A stretch of 6,910 nucleotides of DNA, from contig CALAWP010000080.1 in assembly GCA_937895345.1 (NCBI GenBank), positions 1 through 6,910 on the forward strand, written 5' to 3'. A program made the position numbers and the translations under genes. The stretch comes from an uncultured Paenibacillus sp. (GTDB lineage: Bacteria; Bacillota; Bacilli; Paenibacillales; Paenibacillaceae). The notes under the pieces are model-generated. The model did no database searches, was not told where the DNA came from, and saw nothing but the letters and a program-made list of their open reading frames with translations. Below, one piece after another: positions 1-5,069 of the stretch (the first letter of the stretch is position 1; each line of letters begins with the position of its first letter).

Positions 1-200
1 GCGCTGAACTCCCCGGCGTACTCCCTCATACGAGCTAACGAATCTGAGAAGCGCTGAACTCCCCGACGCACTCCTTCGTACGAGCTAACGAATCTGAGAA
101 GCGCTAAACTCCCCGGCGCACTCCCTCATACGAGCTAACGAATCTGAGAAGCGCTGAACTCCCCGGCGTACTCCCTCATACGAGCTAACGAATCTGAGAA

Positions 201-377
201 GCGCTAAACTCCCGTTTTAAGCCCTCCCCAAATTGTAACGAACCACAGACTCGCTATTACGTCCAAAATCGCCCCGTCTCCCCGGATTTCGAGCAGATAA
301 CGCGACACAGATTCGTTACGATCCCAAATGTGTGTTTTTAGGCCGAATAAGCTCGGTCAGGTTCGTTAGGTTTAGCC
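201..377. repeat. Long repeat unit, copy 1
   Basis: This 177-bp copy begins with GCGCTAAACTCCCGTTTTAA and ends with GTTCGTTAGGTTTAGCC. It contains a degenerate forward core at 237 and two inverted cores exactly 50 bp apart (308 and 358). The match with the second copy continues beyond 377 to about 412, through ATTCCCATAAAA and the next forward core. Confidence 0.9.
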
Positions 378-408
378 GCCCCATTCCCATAAAAGTCTAA
401 CGAACCTG
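358..408. repeat. Perfect 12-bp inverted repeat inside the array
   Basis: CAGGTTCGTTAG at 358-369 is the exact reverse complement of CTAACGAACCTG at 397-408, with a 27-base loop. The hairpin forms where an inverted core is followed by a forward core. There is no T-run on either side, so it does not look like a simple intrinsic terminator. Confidence 0.8.
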
Positions 409-515
409 AGGAGCGCTAAACGCCACTGACGCACTATCGCATTACGTTCCAACGAATCTGAGGAGCGCTAAACGCCACTGACGCACTCCGCTTTACGTTC
501 CAACGAACCTGAGGA

Positions 516-692
516 GCGCTAAACGCCCGTTTTAAGCCCTCCCGAAATTGTAACGAACCACAGACACGCTATTGCGTCCAAAATCGCTCCGTTTCCCCGA
601 TTTTCGAGCAAATAACGCGTCCCAGATTCGTTACGATTCCAAAGGTGTGTTTTTAGGCCGAATAAGCTTGGTCAGGTTCGTTAGGTTTAGCC
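516..692. repeat. Long repeat unit, copy 2
   Basis: This copy is also 177 bp and is nearly the same as copy 1, with scattered substitutions. Its degenerate forward core is at 552 and its inverted cores are at 623 and 673, so the internal spacings (71 and 50 bp) match copy 1. The similarity continues to about 726. Confidence 0.9.
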
Positions 693-722
693 ACTCATTC
701 CCATAAAATTCTAACGAATCTG
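673..722. repeat. Second 12-bp inverted repeat inside the array
   Basis: CAGGTTCGTTAG at 673-684 faces CTAACGAATCTG at 711-722. One position differs from perfect complementarity, and it would still form a G-U pair in RNA read from the plus strand. Loop length (26 bases) and position in the unit match the hairpin at 358-408. Confidence 0.75.
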
Positions 723-777
723 AGGAGCACTAAACGCCACTGACGCACTCCGCTTTACGTTCCAACGAACCTGAGGA

Positions 778-956
778 GCGCTAACCACCCGTTTTAAGAC
801 CTCCCGAAATTGTAACGAACTACAGACACGCTATTGCGCCCAAAATCGCTCCGTTCCCCCAATTTTCGAGCAAATAACGCGTCCCAGATTCGTTACGATT
901 CCAAAGGTGTGTTTATAGGACGAATAAGCTCGGTCAGGTTCGTTAGGTTTCCAGCC
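778..956. repeat. Long repeat unit, copy 3, abutting the GH4 gene
   Basis: The third copy has its degenerate core at 814 and inverted cores at 885 and 935. It diverges just after GTTCGTTAGGTTT, where it reads CCAGCC instead of AGCC, and it ends within a few bases of the GH4 stop codon at 963-965. The tail seen in copies 1 and 2 is missing or unrecognisable, so the gene end marks the array boundary. Confidence 0.88.
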
Positions 957-962
957 ACCCCT

Positions 963-2279
963 TTACATTCTATAGAACTGCGGCAAATAATCGCGGTTCG
1001 CCTCCAGCATTTCGTCCAGCAGCGACTTGGCGACGGCGATGGATGGCACAAGCGGATGATGGGCCATCGCCTGCAGCGCAATGCCTCTGTCGCCCGTTAC
1101 GGCCGCTTGAATCGTCAGCGACTCGTACATTTTGACGGCGTGCAGCAGCCCCTTCGGCGCGTCGGGCACATGCTGCGGCGGAATCGGGATCGGCCCCTGC
1201 CCCGTCACGACGCAATTCACCTCGATGCTGGCGTCTTCCGGAAGGTAATCGATGATGCCGCCGTTTCGCACGTTCAGCGTCTGAATGTCCCTTCGATCCG
1301 TGTACAGCGAATGCATCAAATTGACCGCCGCTTCGGAGTAATAAGCGCCGCCGCGCTGCTCCAGCTGCTTCGGCTTTTCCTTCAGATTGGCGTCCTTGTA
1401 CAGCTCGAACAGTTCCTCCTCGACGCGGCTGACGACGTCGGCGCGCGTTTCGCCGCGGTCCATGGCCGCTTTCATCTCTTCGTACATTTTGTCCGTCATA
1501 TAATAATACCGGAGATAATAGGTCGGTATCGCGCCCAGCGAATGAAGGAAATCTCCATCCCAGTCCAGAGCCGTCACGTTGGCGGCCGTATAGCTTTGGC
1601 CATTGCCGATCAGGTCAGGAAGCTTGTCTTCGCCGTTCACGTACGCCGCCGTTACCCAGTGCAGATGGTTGATGCCGTAAAATTCCGGCAGCGCCTCCCG
1701 CTCCGAAACGCCGTATGCCTTGGCCAAAAACTTCGTGAAATTGATCGGCGAATTGCAAAGTCCGACCGTCTTCACCTTGCTGTGCTTCAGCACCGCCTCC
1801 GTCACGATGCCCGCCGGATTCGTAAAATTAAGCATCCAGGCGTTCGGCGCCAGCTCCTCAATATCGCGGCAAATGTCGAGAATGACCGGCACGGTGCGCA
1901 GCGCCTTCAGCATGCCGCCCGGTCCCGTCGTCTCCTGTCCGATCACGCCGTGCCTGATCGGAATATGCTCGTCGCGGCGACGGGCTTCCAGCAATCCGAC
2001 CCGCATTTGCGTCGTGACGAAGTCCGCGTCCCGAATCGCTTCCCGCCGGTCGAGCGTCAGCTTGACCTCCATCGGCACGCCCGCCTTCTCGACCATCCGT
2101 TTAGCCAGCGCGCCTACAATTTCAAGCTTGCGGCGCCCTTGCTCGATATCGGCGAGCCACAGCTCACGGACCGGCATTTCGCCGAACTTGTTGATCAGCC
2201 CTTCCACAATTTCTGGCGTATAAGACGAGCCGCCGCCAATGACGGCGATTTTGAGCGGTTTTCGTTGCTGGACGTTCAT
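963..2279 (-). CDS. 6-phospho-beta-glucosidase, glycoside hydrolase family 4
   Basis: The 438-residue product is a full-length family GH4 enzyme of the LicH/ChbF (CelF) type. These cytoplasmic enzymes hydrolyse 6-phosphorylated beta-glucosides such as cellobiose-6-P or chitobiose-6-P by an NAD+- and divalent-metal-dependent oxidation/elimination route. Visible motifs are the N-terminal dinucleotide-binding GGGSSYTPE (about 15-23), the FTNPAG segment (152-157), GLCNSP with the probable metal-ligand Cys175, and NHLHW with the probable metal-ligand His205. The tyrosine-rich IPTYYLRYYY segment (about 251-260) probably holds the catalytic base tyrosine. The start is ATG at 2279 rather than the in-frame ATG at 2300: the upstream ATG overlaps an AAGGAGG ribosome binding site that serves the downstream one. 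The gene is last in an araC-kinase-GH4 cluster. The exact sugar (glucose or GlcNAc type) cannot be read from sequence, and no clear terminator follows. Confidence 0.93.
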   Translation of the reverse strand: MNVQQRKPLKIAVIGGGSSYTPEIVEGLINKFGEMPVRELWLADIEQGRRKLEIVGALAKRMVEKAGVPMEVKLTLDRREAIRDADFVTTQMRVGLLEARRRDEHIPIRHGVIGQETTGPGGMLKALRTVPVILDICRDIEELAPNAWMLNFTNPAGIVTEAVLKHSKVKTVGLCNSPINFTKFLAKAYGVSEREALPEFYGINHLHWVTAAYVNGEDKLPDLIGNGQSYTAANVTALDWDGDFLHSLGAIPTYYLRYYYMTDKMYEEMKAAMDRGETRADVVSRVEEELFELYKDANLKEKPKQLEQRGGAYYSEAAVNLMHSLYTDRRDIQTLNVRNGGIIDYLPEDASIEVNCVVTGQGPIPIPPQHVPDAPKGLLHAVKMYESLTIQAAVTGDRGIALQAMAHHPLVPSIAVAKSLLDEMLEANRDYLPQFYRM

Positions 2280-2290
2280 AATGTTCCGTT

Positions 2291-2297
2291 CCTCCTT
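2291..2297 (-). promoter_or_regulatory. Ribosome binding site deciding the GH4 start
   Basis: On the minus strand AAGGAGG lies 11 bases before the ATG at 2279. A second in-frame ATG at 2300 immediately precedes this motif and has no site of its own, so it would translate the Shine-Dalgarno sequence as codons. The 2279 start also puts the NAD-binding motif at the usual distance from the N-terminus. Confidence 0.8.
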
Positions 2298-2340
2298 CAT
2301 CTTCTATCGATATATCAGTGTTTTTGTTGATTCCTTCGGA

Positions 2341-2499
2341 GTTACAGCCCTAGACGTTACAGCCGTTGGCGTTACAGTCGTTGGCGTTTCAGTCGCTGGC
2401 GTTACAGTCGTAGGCGTTACAGTCGTAGGCGTTACAGCCGTTGGCGTTACAGCCGTCGTTACAGCCGTCGTTACAGCCGTAGGCGTCTCAGTGCCGCGT
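2341..2499. repeat. 15-bp tandem array between kinase and GH4 genes
   Basis: The unit on the plus strand is GTTACAGYCGTWGGC. Seven consecutive 15-bp units run from 2341 to 2445, then two 12-bp units missing three bases (2446-2457, 2458-2469), then one 15-bp unit (2470-2484) and a decayed one (2485-2499). All unit lengths are multiples of three, so open frames on both strands (for example a VGVTV-type pentapeptide on plus) are by-products. The array overlaps the last codons and stop of the kinase gene and fills most of the 191-bp gap before the GH4 start. Confidence 0.92.
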
Positions 2500-3442
2500 C
2501 CGTTTCCTTGTCAATGGCCAGCCCGGCGCCTTCCATCGCGCTCATGACGGCCCCGATGACGGGAGCGACCGCCAATGTAACGATGCCGGCTTTGGGCGCC
2601 GCAAGCGCCACTTCGGCGCGAATCGCGTCGATCATATGCGAAGTCGTGCCGCGCGACAAAACGCTGCCCGCCAGCACGACGTTGAAAGCGTCGTCCGTCA
2701 TGCCCAGCCTGCGAATCAGCGCGTTCACGGCATTGCCATGCTCCCTGCCCGCCTCCTCCAGGATGCGCGAGGCTGCGCTATCGCCCTTGCCCGCCGCCTC
2801 AAAGACGAGCTTGGCCAGCGACGCCGGCGGTCTTTTGCCGTTATCGAGCGCATCGTCGTACATGTCCTTCACGGAATCGTATCCAAGCGCCCGCGGCACC
2901 AGTTCCGCCAGCAGCGACGGCTTCTCCCGGCCTTCCCAGCTGCGGATCGCGGTCCGGAACGCATGGACGGCAAGGTCTGTCCCGGAGCCTTGACCGTCGC
3001 CGAACAGATAACCGAAGCCGCCGTATTGCAGCTCTTCGCCCTTCGCATTGCGTGCGGCTGCGTTAAAGCCGGTTCCGCTAATGATGACGGCTCCGCTGGG
3101 CTGGTAGGTACCTGCCCGCATCGCAATCATCGTATCGCAGGCAATCTCGTAACGGCTGTAGCCGAGCGAAGCGATCATCGGGCGCAAAATGCGGTAATCC
3201 GGCTCGCGGTCGGCTCCCGCCAGTCCAAAATAGGCATAATGAACCTGCTCTTTCGTTGCGCCGGCTTCCTTCAGCGCTTCGTCACATGCCTGCTCGATGC
3301 TCGCCCGCGCCTCCCGGCCGGCGGTCTGATGATTTCCGTTGCCGCCCCGGCCGCGGCCCAGCACATTTCCTTTGTCGTCGACGAGCAGCGCATCCGTTTT
3401 GCTGCCGCCCGCATCTATGCCAAGAAACAATATCGTATCCAC
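2471..3442 (-). CDS. BadF/BadG/BcrA/BcrD-family sugar kinase (N-acetylglucosamine kinase-like)
   Basis: The 323-residue product is a cytoplasmic ASKHA-fold ATPase of the BadF/BadG family, which includes GlcNAc kinases and the MurNAc/GlcNAc kinase MurK. Motifs in order are the phosphate-1 loop GIDAGGSKTD (8-17), Asp103 in ACDTM as probable catalytic base, phosphate-2 IISGTGFNA (120-128), GYLFGDGQGSGTDLA (144-158), and the adenosine motif VVLAGSVL (255-262). Length is normal for single-domain sugar kinases of this family. The start is GTG at 3442; an in-frame TAA lies just upstream. However, the AAGGAG motif ends only one base before GTG, so a TTG at 3430 (giving MFLGIDAGG) is a possible alternative. 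The last residues (LRRLRL) and the stop are written by the 15-bp array. It lies between an AraC regulator and a GH4 phosphoglycosidase, suggesting a role in phosphorylating an amino sugar, glucose or disaccharide; the substrate is unproven. Confidence 0.9.
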   Translation of the reverse strand: MDTILFLGIDAGGSKTDALLVDDKGNVLGRGRGGNGNHQTAGREARASIEQACDEALKEAGATKEQVHYAYFGLAGADREPDYRILRPMIASLGYSRYEIACDTMIAMRAGTYQPSGAVIISGTGFNAAARNAKGEELQYGGFGYLFGDGQGSGTDLAVHAFRTAIRSWEGREKPSLLAELVPRALGYDSVKDMYDDALDNGKRPPASLAKLVFEAAGKGDSAASRILEEAGREHGNAVNALIRRLGMTDDAFNVVLAGSVLSRGTTSHMIDAIRAEVALAAPKAGIVTLAVAPVIGAVMSAMEGAGLAIDKETDAALRRLRL

Positions 3443-3489
3443 GCTCCTTCCCGTTTAACCGACTTTCTTTTTTTAGAGTAAACGAAAGA

Positions 3490-3522
3490 AACATCGACCC
3501 GCTACTGCAATGGGACGATGTT
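3490..3522 (-). promoter_or_regulatory. Inverted repeat between araC-type gene and kinase
   Basis: On the minus strand AACATCGTCCC and GGGTCGATGTT are complementary at 10 of 11 positions around an 11-base loop. The sequence after it is TCTTTCGTTT, a weak pyrimidine run. It starts 30 bases after the regulator's stop codon and ends 47 bases before the kinase start. It could be a leaky terminator or attenuator, or a protein-binding site; sequence alone does not decide. Confidence 0.5.
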
Positions 3523-3552
3523 CCGATACAATCTTCTTGATTTTGGGAGCGG

Positions 3553-4419
3553 CTACCTCTGCCTGAGCTCCGACGGCTTCTTGCCGATATGCTGCCTGAA
3601 CAGCCGGTTGAAATTGGACAAATTGCGGAAGCCGCAGGCGGCTGCGATTTCAATCATTTTACGATCCGTCGTTTCCAGGAGCTCGACCGCGCGCGACAGC
3701 CGCAGCTGGATTAAATAATCCATCGGCGACGTTCCGACCACCTGCGCAAACAAGGCGCTGAACCGCGACGGACTGAGGTGTGCCCGCTCCGCCAGCTCCT
3801 TCAGCGTCCAGGGCCGGTCGAGCTGATTTTCCATCGTACGCAAAACGTCCCGCACCGTCTCCACGCTTCCGGCGCGTACCGTCCGCCTCCCTTCGCCCTT
3901 GGCGAAATAACGGTTTACCAGCGACAAAAACCGGACTAGCTGCGCCCTCACGACCGCTTCGTAATGCGGCTCCTTGCGCCCGTATTCCTCGGCCATTTCC
4001 TCCAGCGCTTCTCTCAGCTTCGCAAGCGGCTCCGGATTACGATCCAGCCTGTTGCCGAACCTCGTCCCCATTTCGCGGAACGGGGCCAGCAGCTCGGTAT
4101 CGTATCGCTGCTCCAGCGCCAAATAACCGGGATCGAACATGACAACGCCCATTAAGAGATCCTCCGTTTCGAAAGCCCGGTGAAGATCATTCGAATTGAT
4201 GAGCAGGATGTCCCCTTGCCGAAAGTCGTACCGGCTGCCGTTGATCAAATAATAACCGCGGCCTCGCAAAATGACGTTGATTTCCAGCGCCGCATGCCAA
4301 TGCAGCCTTTGAAAAGCGGGGGTAACGCCCGCCGTTTGGGAGATGATGACCGGAAACGTTGACGGCAGCGGAATCTGGTCCTTTAAGACGACTTCAGACG
4401 GCTTGAGCTTTGGCTTCAC
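3553..4419 (-). CDS. AraC-family transcriptional regulator with cupin sensor domain
   Basis: The 288-residue product has the standard two-part AraC/XylS layout. The N-terminal cupin-like sensor (about 20-115) contains HWHAALEINVILRG (40-53), GSRYDFRQGD (61-70) and the LLINSNDLH strand (72-80). A helical linker follows, and then a C-terminal double helix-turn-helix (about 190-288). The first helix-turn-helix includes TLKELAERAHLSPSRFSALF (205-224), and the second includes IEIAAACGFRNLSNFNRLFR (256-275) followed by the typical GKKPSELR end. The start is GTG, supported by GGAGGGG seven bases upstream. It is first in the cluster with the kinase and GH4 genes, so it is probably a local sugar-responsive activator of them. 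The inducer cannot be inferred. Confidence 0.93.
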   Translation of the reverse strand: MKPKLKPSEVVLKDQIPLPSTFPVIISQTAGVTPAFQRLHWHAALEINVILRGRGYYLINGSRYDFRQGDILLINSNDLHRAFETEDLLMGVVMFDPGYLALEQRYDTELLAPFREMGTRFGNRLDRNPEPLAKLREALEEMAEEYGRKEPHYEAVVRAQLVRFLSLVNRYFAKGEGRRTVRAGSVETVRDVLRTMENQLDRPWTLKELAERAHLSPSRFSALFAQVVGTSPMDYLIQLRLSRAVELLETTDRKMIEIAAACGFRNLSNFNRLFRQHIGKKPSELRQR

Positions 4420-4426
4420 GACGAAT

Positions 4427-4433
4427 CCCCTCC
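4427..4433 (-). promoter_or_regulatory. Ribosome binding site supporting a GTG start
   Basis: On the minus strand GGAGGGG lies seven bases before the GTG at 4419. The near-ideal spacing is the reason for choosing this non-ATG start for the AraC-type regulator. Confidence 0.8.
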
Positions 4434-4455
4434 GGCTGGTATTGCGGATATCGTC

Positions 4456-4464
4456 ATTATAGCA
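4456..4464 (-). promoter_or_regulatory. Probable extended -10 promoter for the AraC-type gene
   Basis: The minus strand reads TGCTATAAT, a perfect TATAAT with the TG extension. Transcription would start near 4449, leaving a leader of about 30 bases that includes the ribosome binding site. No good -35 hexamer is visible, which is typical of extended -10 or activator-dependent promoters. Confidence 0.6.
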
Positions 4465-4505
4465 AACGGTGCATTGTCGCCATAGATCTGGATGCCTCGT
4501 ACGGC

Positions 4506-4606
4506 GATTTTCAACTATACGAGATTTTCAACTATACGAGATTTTTGACAATACGAGATTTTCAATAATATGAGTTTTCAACAATATGAGATTTTCAATA
4601 ATACGA
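4506..4606. repeat. 17-bp A/T-rich tandem array upstream of the AraC-type promoter
   Basis: Six consecutive units occupy 4506-4522, 4523-4539, 4540-4556, 4557-4573, 4574-4589 (16 bp) and 4590-4606. The plus-strand consensus is GATTTTCAAYAATAYGA; the minus-strand form is close to TCGTATTATTGAAAATC. A partial unit (GATT) follows. The array is much richer in A/T than its surroundings and begins about 57 bp upstream of the predicted start of transcription. It has no ribosome binding site or credible reading frame. Confidence 0.9.
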
Positions 4607-4699
4607 GATTAGAGTCCTTCATATTTTCTTAGCCGGACATCGACCCTGGCAATTGAAATCTCAGCAGCGGCCGAATTTCGGCTTGTCCATGCCGAACTT

Positions 4700-4924
4700 G
4701 GCGGTTGGCGGCATGGCAGCAGGCGGTATGGCAGCAGGCGGTATGGCAATAGACAGCTTAGCGGCTGGTGGATTGGCGTCTGGCGGATTGGCGATACACT
4801 GCTTAGTGACAGGCGGATTGGCGGCTGGTGGATTGGCGGCAAACGGGCGATACACAGCATGGCGACGACGGGTTGGCAGCTGGCGGTATGACGGATACAC
4901 AGCTTGGCGACGACGGATTGGCTT
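4700..4924. repeat. Degenerate 15-bp tandem array downstream of guaA
   Basis: About fifteen 15-bp units follow one another. The clearest are GGCAGCAGGCGGTAT twice (4715-4729, 4730-4744) and variants on GGCGGCTGGTGGATT (4760-4834). The right half contains a 29-bp pair at 4849-4877 and 4894-4922 with two differences, spaced 45 bp, which is three units. Because the unit is a multiple of three, frames stay open on both strands: a GGMAA-type pentapeptide on plus from a TTG at 4653, and NPPAA- or proline-rich peptides on minus. None has a ribosome binding site or resembles a known family, so no gene is called. The stretch 4925-5009 shows nothing recognisable. Confidence 0.85.
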
Positions 4925-5009
4925 AACAGGTTCGTTCCCATTTGACAGGCGTACCGCAGATTAATGAAACTGCCGCGGTGGTTGAAGTATAATTGCAGAT
5001 CCGTTTACG

Positions 5010-5059
5010 AAAAAATAGAGCCTTTGACATAATGCCGGAAGCATTGTGCCAAAGACTCT
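5010..5059 (-). terminator. Intrinsic terminator of guaA
   Basis: Read on the minus strand, AGAGTCTTTGGCACAATGC pairs with GCATTATGTCAAAGGCTCT around a five-base TTCCG loop. Of 19 positions, 16 are Watson-Crick pairs, two are G-U and one is a C-A mismatch. The stem is followed directly by ATTTTTT. It begins 10 bases past the guaA stop codon, so guaA transcription should end here, separately from the araC cluster. Confidence 0.93.
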
Positions 5060-5069
5060 CTTTAATACT

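Larger units (their letters stand above)
1..955. repeat. Composite ~50-bp-pitch repeat array with orientation blocks
   Basis: This stretch carries no credible gene. It is built from short units of 50-52 bp (1-50, 51-100, 101-150, 151-200, 413-464, 465-515, 727-777) and three long units (see separate entries). The shared core is AACGAAYCTG. It is forward at 37, 87, 137, 187, 399, 451, 502, 713 and 764, and inverted (CAGRTTCGTT) at 308, 358, 623, 673, 885 and 935. Degenerate forward cores (AACGAAC followed by CAC or TAC) sit at 237, 552 and 814. Most short units continue into GAGGAGCGCTAAACGCC or a close variant. The 50-bp period is not a multiple of three and the units carry stops, which argues against coding. 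The array enters from the left edge and stops about 8 bp short of the GH4 stop codon. Function is unknown; it could be a protein-binding array, a structured RNA or a spreading selfish repeat. Confidence 0.93.

Noticed and set aside
1..955. CRISPR array
   Set aside because: The 50-bp units are conserved along nearly their whole length, with no unique spacers, and the core switches orientation. No cas gene is present.
1..955. Insertion sequence or transposon remnant
   Set aside because: No transposase fragment, no outer terminal inverted repeats and no target duplication could be seen; the inverted repeats are internal to the array pattern.
673..962. Intrinsic terminator for the GH4 gene in the neighbouring array
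   Set aside because: Hairpins exist, but the nearest clear one is about 240 bases beyond the stop and none is followed by a T-run on the minus strand.
834..2330. 498-codon open frame on the plus strand, opposite the GH4 gene
   Set aside because: It is antisense to a clear full-length GH4 enzyme, is rich in Arg/His/Gln as expected of complementary GC-rich codons, and shows no family motif. Its start lies inside the repeat array.
2280..2340. Separate promoter for the GH4 gene
   Set aside because: There is a TATATC-like stretch on the minus strand but no -35 partner at normal spacing. The gene can be read from upstream.
2636..3481. 281-codon open frame on the plus strand, opposite the kinase
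   Set aside because: It is antisense to a gene with all kinase motifs and has no recognisable domain of its own.
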